Below the pieces are notes generated by a model, which was not told where the DNA came from, searched no databases, and saw nothing but the letters and a program-made list of their open reading frames with translations. The translations under genes were made by a program, and so were the position numbers. From contig USPU01000039.1 of NCBI GenBank assembly GCA_900556745.1, forward strand, positions 1-8,136: a stretch of DNA of 8,136 nucleotides, in the 5' to 3' direction. This DNA is from an uncultured Veillonellaceae bacterium (GTDB taxonomy: Bacteria > Bacillota > Negativicutes > Veillonellales > Negativicoccaceae). Shown piece after piece: positions 1 through 6,045 of the stretch. Each line of letters begins with the position of its first letter. The first letter of the stretch is position 1.

Positions 1-1
1 T

Positions 2-1354
2 GGCGGCATCCTGGCGCGACGCGATCATCCCGATCATATGGAGGCGCTGGCGCAACACGGCATTGCGCCGATCGACATTGTCGTCGTCAATTTGTATCCG
101 TTTGCGGAAACGATCGCCAAACCCGGCGTGACGTTGGCGGACGCGATTGAGCAGATTGATATCGGCGGGCCGTCGATGATCCGCGCGGCCGCGAAAAACT
201 GGCGCGATGTGCTCGTCGTCACCAGCCCCGCGCAGTACGAAGATCTGGCGCAACATGTCGGTGAAGGTACGGTCAACGATCATTATCGGTTCGGATTGGC
301 GCAGGCCGCATTTGCGCATACCGCCGCGTACGATGCGAAAATCGCGCACTATTTGGCGGCGCAGTCGCCGGACGAGAAAATAGTCGCGACGCAGACAAAA
401 GCGTCGGAATCTGTGTTTCCGGAGCAATTTGAGCTGCATATGGAAAAGGTCATGGATCTGCGTTACGGCGAAAATCCGCATCAGCAGGCGGCGTTTTATC
501 GGGCGCCCGACAGCAAAGGCGGCGTAGCCAATGCCAAACAGCTTCACGGCAAAGAACTTTCCTATAATAACTTGGTCGACACGGAAGCGGCTTGGCAGCT
601 TGCGTGTTCCCTTGACGCGCCGAGTTGTGCTATTATAAAACATACGAATCCGTGCGGTTTTGCCGTCGGCGAAGATATGGCCGACGCGTTTGTGCGGGCG
701 TTTGCCGCGGATGATGTTTCCGCGTACGGCGGCATTGTCGCCTGCAATCGTGAAGTGGATCTGGCGGCAGCGGAAAAAATGCGCCCGATCTTTTTTGAAG
801 TTGTCATCGCGCCGAAGTTCAGCCCCGACGCGTTGGCCTTATTGTCGGAAAAGAAAAATATTCGCTTATTGGAAGCCGACGCTCCGCAGGAAGGCGATTG
901 GCAGCTGAAACACATCTCCGGCGGCCTTTTATTGCAGGACGCCGATGATCGGCAAGACGACGAAGCGACATGGCAGGTCGTCACCAAGCGGCAACCGACG
1001 GCGGAAGAAATGCAGGCCCTGCGCCTCGCTTGGGCGGTCGTGCGTCATGTCAAATCGAATGCGATTGTCGTGACCGACGCGAACGCGACGCTCGGCATCG
1101 GCGCGGGACAGATGAACCGTGTCGGCGCGGCGAAGATCGCCTTGGAACAGGCGGGCGCGAAGGCAAAAGGCGCGGTGCTTGCTTCCGATGCGTTTTTCCC
1201 GTTCGGTGATACCGTGGAAACGGCGGCGCAAGCCGGCATCACGGCGATCATTCAACCGGGCGGATCCATTCGCGATCAGGAATCCATTGCGGCGGCAGAT
1301 GCTGCCGGTATCGCGATGGTTTGCACGGGTACGCGGCATTTCCGGCACGGCTGA
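2..1354 (+). CDS. purH: Bifunctional AICAR formyltransferase / IMP cyclohydrolase PurH, 5'-truncated by window
   Basis: PurH catalyses the last two steps of de novo IMP synthesis in the cytoplasm: formylation of AICAR with 10-formyltetrahydrofolate, then ring closure to IMP. The reading frame is open from base 2, before the first ATG at 38, and begins GGILARRDHPDHMEAL, an internal PurH segment, so the gene starts upstream of the window. The family is usually 510-530 residues; 450 are present, so about 60 N-terminal residues are missing. Visible cyclohydrolase-domain sequence includes VVNLYPF and DIGGPSMIRAAAKN. The formyltransferase domain has LRYGENPHQ, the catalytic KHTNPCG (codons 638-658), SAYGGIVACNR, VRHVKSNAIV and SDAFFPFGD. 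The C-terminus IQPGGSIRDQE...GTRHFRHG is typical. purD follows 28 nt after the stop, as expected for a pur operon. No frameshift or missing key motif was seen. Confidence 0.97.
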   Translation, partial: GGILARRDHPDHMEALAQHGIAPIDIVVVNLYPFAETIAKPGVTLADAIEQIDIGGPSMIRAAAKNWRDVLVVTSPAQYEDLAQHVGEGTVNDHYRFGLAQAAFAHTAAYDAKIAHYLAAQSPDEKIVATQTKASESVFPEQFELHMEKVMDLRYGENPHQQAAFYRAPDSKGGVANAKQLHGKELSYNNLVDTEAAWQLACSLDAPSCAIIKHTNPCGFAVGEDMADAFVRAFAADDVSAYGGIVACNREVDLAAAEKMRPIFFEVVIAPKFSPDALALLSEKKNIRLLEADAPQEGDWQLKHISGGLLLQDADDRQDDEATWQVVTKRQPTAEEMQALRLAWAVVRHVKSNAIVVTDANATLGIGAGQMNRVGAAKIALEQAGAKAKGAVLASDAFFPFGDTVETAAQAGITAIIQPGGSIRDQESIAAADAAGIAMVCTGTRHFRHG

Positions 1355-1369
1355 TACGAACATAAATAT

Positions 1370-1375
1370 AAGGAG
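1370..1375 (+). promoter_or_regulatory. Ribosome binding site fixing the purD start
   Basis: AAGGAG lies 7 nt upstream of ATG 1383. The open frame extends upstream to 1119, but that part overlaps purH out of frame and lacks family sequence. This site together with the N-terminal MKIVLVGNGGREHAL places the start at 1383. Confidence 0.85.
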
Positions 1376-1382
1376 CAGTGGT

Positions 1383-2645
1383 ATGAAAATCGTTTTGGTA
1401 GGTAACGGCGGCCGCGAGCACGCACTCGCCTGGAAGCTTGCGCAAAGTGAACGCGTCAGCGAAATCGTGGCGGTTCCCGGTCGTTACGGCATGCATGAAG
1501 TGGCGGAATATTTGCCGTTGGATTGGAACAGTACGGCGGAACTGGCGGATATTATTACGATGCAGGCGCCGGATCTCGTCGTGGTCGGCAGTGAAGGGCC
1601 GTTGGCTGACGGTATCGTCGATGTGCTCACAAAACGGGAAATTCTCGTTTTCGGCCCGACGCAGGCGGCGGCGCGCATTGAAAGTTCCAAGGTGTTCGCC
1701 AAAGATCTTTTTGCCCGTTACCACATTCCGACGGCGGCGTACGGCAGTTTTACCGATGCCGATAAAGCCATTGCCTTTTTGGATGAAATGCAGGCGCCGT
1801 ATGTAATAAAAGCGGACGGTCTGGCGGCCGGTAAAGGCGTCGTCATTGCGGAAACGCATGAAGACGCGGTGGAGGCGATTCGCTCCATGCTGACCGGCGA
1901 CGCGTTCGGCAGCGCCGGTGAAAAAATTATTATTGAAGAATTTATGGTCGGCGAAGAAGCGAGCCTTTTGGCATTCGTCGACGGGGAAACGGTCATCCCC
2001 ATGATTCCCGCGCAGGATCATAAACGTTTGTTGACCGATGATCGCGGTCCGAATACCGGCGGCATGGGCGCGTTCGCGCCGGCCGCGGTGGTGACGGACG
2101 CGGTGTACGAAATTTTGAAACCGACGGCGGCCGCTCTCGTGGCGGAAGGATCACCGTTCCGCGGCGTATTATACGCGGGGTTGATGATCACGGCGGACGG
2201 ACCGAAAGTGGTGGAATTTAACTGCCGTTTCGGCGATCCGGAAACGCAGGTATTGTTGCCGCTTTTGGACAGTGATCTTGCGGATATCATGGAAAAAATT
2301 TGCACGGGACATATTGATCAGGTGCGTTTGCGTTGGTTGGACGCGCACGCGGTTTGCGTAGTGGCGGCGTCGTTCGGGTATCCGCGCAAAACGTACCGCG
2401 GTGATCGCATCACGGGGCTTGCCGAGGCGGTCGCTCGGGATGCGCTCGTCTTTCACGCGGGAACGCGTCATATCGATGACGCGTATTTTACCGACGGCGG
2501 TCGAGTCTTGAACGTCGTCGCCGTACGCCCCTCGTTGGCGGAAGCGAAAGAGGCGGCGTATCAGGCGCTTTCGGAAATTGAATTTGACGGCATGCAATTT
2601 CGTACGGACATTGCCGATAAAGAATTGTTGCGCGCGACTAAATAA
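1383..2645 (+). CDS. purD: Phosphoribosylamine--glycine ligase (GAR synthetase) PurD
   Basis: PurD ligates glycine to 5-phosphoribosylamine using ATP, giving glycinamide ribonucleotide, the second step of de novo purine synthesis. The 420-residue product is full length for the family. The N-terminal domain starts with the GNGGREHAL loop (residues 7-15) and contains FGPTQAAARIESSK (90-103). The ATP-grasp domain shows YVIKADGLAAGKGVV (140-154), EEFMVGEEAS (185-194), PAQDHKRLLTDDRGPNTGGMGAF (209-231) and the metal-binding segment VEFNCRFGDPETQ (277-289). The segment usually written VGPEAPL reads VGSEGPL here (68-74), a mild departure. The start at 1383 is chosen on its ribosome binding site and the family N-terminus. 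It lies 28 nt behind purH and 25 nt ahead of the DUF456 gene, so all three are probably co-transcribed. Confidence 0.97.
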   Translation: MKIVLVGNGGREHALAWKLAQSERVSEIVAVPGRYGMHEVAEYLPLDWNSTAELADIITMQAPDLVVVGSEGPLADGIVDVLTKREILVFGPTQAAARIESSKVFAKDLFARYHIPTAAYGSFTDADKAIAFLDEMQAPYVIKADGLAAGKGVVIAETHEDAVEAIRSMLTGDAFGSAGEKIIIEEFMVGEEASLLAFVDGETVIPMIPAQDHKRLLTDDRGPNTGGMGAFAPAAVVTDAVYEILKPTAAALVAEGSPFRGVLYAGLMITADGPKVVEFNCRFGDPETQVLLPLLDSDLADIMEKICTGHIDQVRLRWLDAHAVCVVAASFGYPRKTYRGDRITGLAEAVARDALVFHAGTRHIDDAYFTDGGRVLNVVAVRPSLAEAKEAAYQALSEIEFDGMQFRTDIADKELLRATK

Positions 2646-2670
2646 GTGCGCGTGACGGGAGGGACGAACT

Positions 2671-3198
2671 GTGAACACAATGCTGGTATTTATCCTCGTC
2701 TTTCTCCTGATTTGCTGCATCGCGGCGACGGCGGCGGGGTTGCCGGGCAATTACGCCATGATGCTGGTGCTGGTGGGCTTCGGTCTGCTGGACGGTTTTC
2801 GTTTGTTTTCCGTGACGGCGGTCGCCTTGCTGGTCGGCGCGCTCGTCTTGGGGGAAGTCATCGAATTTCTCGCGGGCATGATCGGCGTGCGTCGCAAGCG
2901 GCGCGGCTGGAAAACGCAAATGATCGCCGTGGGCGGCGGTATTTTGGGCGGCATCATCGGCAGCGGCATTTTGCCGATTGTCGGTTCGCTGATCGGTGTC
3001 GTCATCGGCGTGTTCCTCGCGACCTACGCGGCCGTCTACTATGAGCATCAAGATCAGCAGGCGGCGAAATCGGTAGCGATCAGCGCCGCGATAGCGCAAC
3101 TGATCGGGACGGGACTCAAAGTGGTGATCTCACTTTTTGTTTTAACAACAGTAGTTTTTCTCGCCATTGTTGCGCAGACAGGCGCGACGATCCATTAA
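2671..3198 (+). CDS. DUF456-family integral membrane protein
   Basis: This is a 175-residue, very hydrophobic protein. Likely membrane segments are about 4-25, 28-43, 46-72, 85-124 (long enough to be a re-entrant or double helix) and 145-169. A short basic loop, VRRKRRGWK, lies at 73-81. The arrangement of an early GLPG, then LGEVIEFLAGMIG, then a glycine-rich stretch (GGGILGGIIGSGILPIVGSLIG, 88-109) matches my recollection of DUF456 proteins, whose function is unknown. The GTG at 2671 is preferred as start: GGAGG at 2658-2662 is 8 nt upstream, whereas ATG 2680 would be 17 nt away. It begins 25 nt after purD and ends just before a terminator, so it is probably the last gene of the pur transcript. 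No role in purine synthesis can be read from the sequence. Confidence 0.85.
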   Translation: MNTMLVFILVFLLICCIAATAAGLPGNYAMMLVLVGFGLLDGFRLFSVTAVALLVGALVLGEVIEFLAGMIGVRRKRRGWKTQMIAVGGGILGGIIGSGILPIVGSLIGVVIGVFLATYAAVYYEHQDQQAAKSVAISAAIAQLIGTGLKVVISLFVLTTVVFLAIVAQTGATIH

Positions 3199-3225
3199 AA
3201 GAATGCCGTACGGCATTCTTTTTTT
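3197..3225 (+). terminator. Intrinsic terminator of the pur operon
   Basis: An 18-bp perfect palindrome (GAATGCC, GTAC, GGCATTC; 3201-3218) is preceded by AAAA and followed by seven T residues (3219-3225). It begins 3 nt after the DUF456 stop codon. Confidence 0.93.
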
Positions 3226-3226
3226 G

Positions 3227-3262
3227 TGCAAAAAAATTTAAATGCAAAAAATTTCAGAAAAA
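3227..3262 (+). repeat. AT-rich direct repeat / A-tracts upstream of the ABC promoter
   Basis: TGCAAAAAAATTT (3227-3239) recurs as TGCAAAAAATTT (3243-3254) with a 16-nt offset, and another A-tract lies at 3258-3262, all just upstream of the -35 at 3275. This placement could serve as an UP-element-like or bent-DNA activator of the promoter. That role is inferred from position and composition only. Confidence 0.4.
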
Positions 3263-3273
3263 TTAATTTATCT

Positions 3274-3297
3274 CTTTACTTTTTTATCAAAGTAAAG
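3274..3297 (+). promoter_or_regulatory. Operator-like 9+9 bp inverted repeat inside the promoter
   Basis: CTTTACTTT (3274-3282) and AAAGTAAAG (3289-3297) are perfect inverted repeats separated by 6 nt (TTTATC). They cover the -35 box and all of the spacer up to the base before the -10. This is the usual placing for a dimeric repressor site that blocks RNA polymerase. I cannot name the regulator. The AT-rich arms are too weak and too early to be a terminator. Confidence 0.6.
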
Positions 3298-3303
3298 TAT
3301 TAT
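3275..3303 (+). promoter_or_regulatory. Promoter of the amino acid ABC operon
   Basis: TTTACT (-35, 3275-3280), a 17-nt spacer and TATTAT (-10, 3298-3303) form a good housekeeping-sigma promoter. It predicts a transcript start near 3310, about 26 nt before the small ORF at 3336 and 190 nt before the binding-protein gene. Confidence 0.75.
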
Positions 3304-3335
3304 AGTCATATCATCAGGTAAAGGAGTGTGGTCAC

Positions 3336-3446
3336 ATGCGATGGCGGATGGCCTTGAATTATTTTTCAGGCACGGTAGTCGCGCTCGAGCGAGCGTTGGA
3401 AATGACGGGTGGAGCGCGACATCATGCGACCCGAGAAATGATATAA
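3336..3446 (+). CDS. Candidate 36-aa leader peptide / small protein
   Basis: ATG at 3336 is preceded by GGAG (3323-3326, within AAAGGAG) at 9-nt spacing. It opens a 36-codon frame ending in TAA at 3444-3446, starting MRWRMALNYFSGTVVALERA. It would be the first ORF on the transcript from the promoter at 3275-3303, and its stop is 54 nt before the binding-protein ATG at 3501. The peptide has five arginines but no run of one amino acid of the kind seen in classical attenuation leaders. An alternative frame from 3341 stays open into the binding-protein gene but has poorer spacing. I do not recognise the sequence. It could be a regulatory leader peptide, a small functional protein or chance; support is the ribosome binding site and the position. 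Confidence 0.4.
   Translation: MRWRMALNYFSGTVVALERALEMTGGARHHATREMI
3378..3420 (+). repeat. 9-bp inverted repeat in the 5' leader of the ABC operon
   Basis: GTCGCGCTC (3378-3386) pairs perfectly with GAGCGCGAC (3412-3420) across a 25-nt loop, and an inner palindrome GCTCGAGC lies at 3383-3390. In RNA this GC-rich stem would form within the small ORF, between its ribosome binding site and that of the binding-protein gene. No T run follows, so it is not an intrinsic terminator. Confidence 0.5.
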
Positions 3447-3487
3447 AAATAAAATGGAAAATTATTTATGACAGAACAGTCACGTAT

Positions 3488-3493
3488 AGGAGG
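3488..3493 (+). promoter_or_regulatory. Ribosome binding site fixing the binding-protein start
   Basis: AGGAGG lies 7 nt before ATG 3501. The longer in-frame start at 3468 has no such site and would put a polar stretch in front of the signal peptide, so 3501 is chosen. Confidence 0.88.
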
Positions 3494-3500
3494 TATTCTC

Positions 3501-4301
3501 ATGAACTGGAAAAAAATGACGGTCACAGCATTAATCGGTCTCGGTGAAGTCGGCGTGCTGGCGGGTTGCGGTAATGACGCGAAACCGGCCGCAGCGGACA
3601 CAAAATTACCGACGAAAGTTGTTGTCGGCTTGGATGACAATTTCCCGCCGATGGGATTCCGCAATGAAAAAGGTGAATTGACCGGCTTTGATATCGAACT
3701 GGCGAAAGAAGTCGGTAAACGGACCGGCATACAAATGGAATTCAAGCCGATTGATTGGGCGAGCAAGGAAGCGGAACTTACTGCCAAACGCGTTGACCTT
3801 CTTTGGAACGGGCTGACGATTACGGATCAACGTAAAGAAAAAATCGATTTCTCCGAACCTTACATGCACAATGATCAGATTATCGTTACATTGAAATCCC
3901 GCGCGGATTTGAAGGATATGGATTCGTTGGCGGGTAAAATTGTCGGCACGCAGGAAGGCGGCACGGGAATCGACGCGCTGGCGAAATTGCCGGATTTGAA
4001 AAATTCCTTCAAAGAATTACGTCTGTATGCGGTTTATACGGACGCGTTGCTGGATTTGGAAATCGGCCGTATTGATGCGGTGTTGGTGGACGGCGTTGTC
4101 GGACGTTACTACATGACGAAGAAACCGGATACTTTCTATGAATTGCCGAAGGTCTTGGCGACCGAAATATACGGCGTGGGCATGCGTAAAGATTCCGCCG
4201 AACTCAAAAAGGCGATTGATCGGGCGATCGGTGAAATCAAAGCCGACGGCACGGGCGCGAAGATCTCCGAAAAATGGTTCGGTAAAGATGTCATGAACTG
4301 A
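3501..4301 (+). CDS. Polar amino acid ABC transporter substrate-binding lipoprotein
   Basis: This 266-residue protein is an extracytoplasmic solute-binding protein of the family-3 (amino acid) type that delivers substrate to the permease encoded next. It opens with a lipoprotein signal peptide: MNWKK, a hydrophobic stretch, and lipobox LAGC with the acylated Cys at 23. The mature domain begins VVVGLDDNFPPMGF (40-53), followed by GFDIELAKEVGKRTG (62-76), IDWASKEAELTAKRVDLLWNGLTITDQR (84-111) and IDFSEPYM (115-122). Arg111 and Asp197 (in DAVLVD) match the positions that bind the substrate carboxylate and amino group in related proteins such as the glutamine- and lysine/arginine/ornithine-binding proteins. 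The sequence does not fix which amino acid is bound. One oddity is Glu16 in the middle of the signal-peptide hydrophobic core. A stem-loop separates it from the permease gene. Confidence 0.94.
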   Translation: MNWKKMTVTALIGLGEVGVLAGCGNDAKPAAADTKLPTKVVVGLDDNFPPMGFRNEKGELTGFDIELAKEVGKRTGIQMEFKPIDWASKEAELTAKRVDLLWNGLTITDQRKEKIDFSEPYMHNDQIIVTLKSRADLKDMDSLAGKIVGTQEGGTGIDALAKLPDLKNSFKELRLYAVYTDALLDLEIGRIDAVLVDGVVGRYYMTKKPDTFYELPKVLATEIYGVGMRKDSAELKKAIDRAIGEIKADGTGAKISEKWFGKDVMN

Positions 4302-4327
4302 GCGAGGGAAACCGCATAACCAAGTAA

Positions 4328-4354
4328 AAACAGGCCGGGATGACCGGCCTGTTT
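4328..4354 (+). repeat. Intercistronic hairpin between binding-protein and permease genes
   Basis: AAACAGGCCGG (4328-4338) and CCGGCCTGTTT (4344-4354) form a perfect 11-bp stem with a 5-nt loop, 26 nt after the binding-protein stop. The only T residues (TTT) lie inside the stem and GCTGAG follows, so complete termination is unlikely. Such a stem could protect the 3' end of a processed upstream message or act as a leaky terminator, either of which would give more binding protein than permease. That is inference from position. Confidence 0.75.
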
Positions 4355-4372
4355 GCTGAGAGAGGATAGAAA

Positions 4373-5026
4373 ATGGATTACATTGTTTCAATTTTACCGA
4401 CGTTGTTGTCGGGCTTAAAGGTGACGGCGGAAATTTTTTTCCTGACGATCATCTTATCGTTACCGCTCGGCGTTTTGCTGGCGATTTTCCGCGTGTGCAG
4501 CTGGAAACCGGTCCGCGAACTCGTAGCGGCCTATATTTACGTCATGCGCGGCACGCCGCTGATGCTGCAGATCCTGTTCATCTATTACGGACTGCCGCTC
4601 ATTCCCGGCGTTTCCATTCAGTTCGGTGACTTTACGGCGGCATTGATCGCGTTCGTCGCTAACTATGCGGCGTACTTTGCGGAAATTTTTCGAGGCGGCA
4701 TCCAAAACATCAGCCGCGGCCAGTACGAAGGAGCCAAGGTGCTCGGTTTCACATACCCGCAAACGATGCGTTACATCATTTTGCCGCAGGTCGTCAAACG
4801 GGTTCTCGCTCCGGTCGGTAACGAAACCATTACTCTCTTGAAAGATACGTCCTTGGTCTATGTACTCGCGATGGACGATTTGATGCGGCTGACGCGCAGC
4901 GTCGTGCAGCGCGATTTCGATACGACCGCGTTTTTCGTGGCGGGCGTGATTTACCTTATCTGTACGTTCTTCCTGACGAAAATTCTAACGCGACTGGAAA
5001 AACATTTCGCTGTGTACGACGAATAG
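4373..5026 (+). CDS. Amino acid ABC transporter permease (HisM/GlnP type)
   Basis: This 217-residue inner-membrane subunit forms the translocation path. Its membrane segments are separated by sequence typical of the family: the N-terminal SGLKVTAEIFFLTIILSLPLGVLLA, then MRGTPLMLQILFIYYGLP (58-75), then the cytoplasmic EAA loop YEGAKVLGFTYPQTMRYIILPQ (118-139) that docks to the ATPase, then LLKDTSLVYVLAMDDLM (155-171). Length is normal for the family. The start is supported by AGAGGA (4361-4366) upstream of ATG 4373. Only one permease gene is present, so the channel is presumably a homodimer. The next gene begins 9 nt after the stop, and its ribosome binding site overlaps this gene's stop codon. 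Confidence 0.95.
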   Translation: MDYIVSILPTLLSGLKVTAEIFFLTIILSLPLGVLLAIFRVCSWKPVRELVAAYIYVMRGTPLMLQILFIYYGLPLIPGVSIQFGDFTAALIAFVANYAAYFAEIFRGGIQNISRGQYEGAKVLGFTYPQTMRYIILPQVVKRVLAPVGNETITLLKDTSLVYVLAMDDLMRLTRSVVQRDFDTTAFFVAGVIYLICTFFLTKILTRLEKHFAVYDE

Positions 5027-5030
5027 GAGG
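5025..5030 (+). promoter_or_regulatory. Ribosome binding site overlapping the permease stop codon
   Basis: AGGAGG shares its first two bases with the TAG stop of the permease (5024-5026) and sits 5 nt before ATG 5036. This arrangement favours coupled translation of permease and ATPase. Confidence 0.85.
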
Positions 5031-5035
5031 CACGT

Positions 5036-5800
5036 ATGGCTTTTATTGAAATGAAAAATATCCATAAAAAATTCGGCACGACGGAAGTCTTGCGCGGTTG
5101 CACGTTGCTGCGCGAACGCGGCGGCGTGACCTCGGTCATCGGCCCGTCAGGCAGCGGTAAAAGCACGTTTTTGCGTTGCCTGTGCCACTTGGAAACCATT
5201 GACCGTGGCACGATCCTGGTCGACGGTAAAGCACTCGCGACCGACAGTGAAGCCGGCAGCGCGTATGCCAAACCGGAAGAAATTCAAAAAATCTGCGGCA
5301 AAATGGGCATGGTCTTTCAGCAGTTTAATCTTTTTCCGCATATGACGGTATTGGATAACATTATGATCGCGCCGCAAATTGTCAAGGGCATGAAAAAGCA
5401 GGACATTTTGCCGATGGCGGAGGCGCAACTCGAACGCGTCGGCCTTTACACGAAAAAAGACGTGTATCCGAGTCAACTCTCCGGCGGGCAAAAGCAGCGT
5501 GTCGCCATCGCCCGCGCCTTAGCGATGGAGCCGCAAATCATGCTCTTTGATGAACCGACGTCCGCGCTGGATCCGGAACTTACCGGCGAAGTCTTAAAAA
5601 CCATTCAGCGGCTCGCGGAAGAAAAACTCACGATGATCCTCGTGACGCACGAGATGGCCTTTGCCCGTTCGGTCGCCGACCATGTTTTATTTATGGTTGA
5701 CGGCGTAGTGGAAGAAGAAGGAGCGCCCGAGCAAGTTTTCACCGCGCCGCGGAGTGAACGCACGCAGGCGTTTCTCGCGTCCATGATCGGCAACCGATAA
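5036..5800 (+). CDS. Amino acid ABC transporter ATP-binding protein (GlnQ/HisP type)
   Basis: This 254-residue cytoplasmic ATPase powers the importer. All expected motifs are intact: Walker A GPSGSGKST (36-44), Q-loop MVFQQFNLFPH (92-102), signature LSGGQ (148-152) in SQLSGGQKQRVAIARALAM, Walker B IMLFDEP (168-174), D-loop SALD (176-179) and switch histidine H205 in VTHEM. VFQQFNLFPHMTVLDNI and the overall length place it with polar amino acid importers. It carries a slightly long insertion (about 66-87, SEAGSAYAKPEE) between the strand following Walker A and the Q-loop, similar to what other members of this subfamily have. It is the last gene of the operon, 9 nt after the permease and 4 nt before a terminator. 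Confidence 0.97.
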   Translation: MAFIEMKNIHKKFGTTEVLRGCTLLRERGGVTSVIGPSGSGKSTFLRCLCHLETIDRGTILVDGKALATDSEAGSAYAKPEEIQKICGKMGMVFQQFNLFPHMTVLDNIMIAPQIVKGMKKQDILPMAEAQLERVGLYTKKDVYPSQLSGGQKQRVAIARALAMEPQIMLFDEPTSALDPELTGEVLKTIQRLAEEKLTMILVTHEMAFARSVADHVLFMVDGVVEEEGAPEQVFTAPRSERTQAFLASMIGNR

Positions 5801-5804
5801 AAAT

Positions 5805-5832
5805 AAAAAGCCCCGATATGAAGGGGCTTTTT
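5805..5832 (+). terminator. Intrinsic terminator of the ABC operon, probably bidirectional
   Basis: AAAAAGCCCC (5805-5814) and GGGGCTTTTT (5823-5832) form a perfect 10-bp stem with an 8-nt loop immediately after the ATPase stop. Because both flanks are A/T runs, the minus strand also ends in a stem plus T run. It could therefore stop readthrough of the minus-strand small RNA before it becomes antisense to the ATPase gene. Confidence 0.93.
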
Positions 5833-5958
5833 GATTGCGCAAAAACAATATGGAAAGAAAGTGCGCAGAGCATTCTCGCGTTTTCGGGCGCATAAAAATG
5901 GCGATGCAAGGCGGTAAAAACTTACGGGAAAATATGGTTTGAAAAAATGGCAGGCAAG

Positions 5959-6039
5959 AAAAAAGAAGCCGCTACCTGGCTTAAACCAGCCGGGGAGCAT
6001 CGCTCCGCCGTAACTGATACCTCGATAGCAGCTTCTCAT
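5959..6039 (-). ncRNA. Candidate independent small structured RNA (~81 nt), family unknown
   Basis: The minus-strand transcript predicted from the promoter at 6046-6074 starts near 6039. It folds so that its 5' end (GAAGCUGCUA, 6035-6026) pairs with its 3' end (UAGCGGCUUC, 5974-5965) in a 10-bp helix with one U·G wobble, then ends in six U residues (5964-5959). Inside are a GGAGC/GCUCC hairpin (6006-6002 with 5998-5994, loop GAU, extendable by CGG/CCG past a bulged C) and a CUGG/CCAG hairpin (5989-5986 with 5979-5976). About 19 nt, including GGUAUCAGUUAC, stay unpaired. A second fold is possible in which AAGCC (5982-5978) pairs with GGCUU (5970-5966) as a local terminator, excluding the end-pairing. 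It does not match tRNA, 4.5S RNA, 6S RNA or a riboswitch that I can recognise. Function is unknown. Confidence 0.6.
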
Positions 6040-6045
6040 ACTCGT

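Noticed and set aside
1248..2021. 257-codon minus-strand frame opposite purH/purD
   Set aside because: It is antisense to well-supported conserved genes, its composition follows from their codon bias, and it has no ribosome binding site or recognisable domain.
3404..3420. GGGTGGAGCGCG in the ABC leader resembles the T-box GGGTGGNACCGCG motif
   Set aside because: The ACC that pairs with the tRNA acceptor context is missing. The leader is too short for a normal stem I, and no terminator with a T run follows.
3341..3547. 68-codon frame (from ATG 3341) overlapping the start of the binding-protein gene
   Set aside because: Spacing to the ribosome binding site is poor, it overlaps the signal-peptide coding region out of frame, and its composition is not protein-like.
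5850..5942. 30-codon + strand frame after the ABC terminator
   Set aside because: There is no ribosome binding site or promoter, and it lies immediately behind an efficient terminator.
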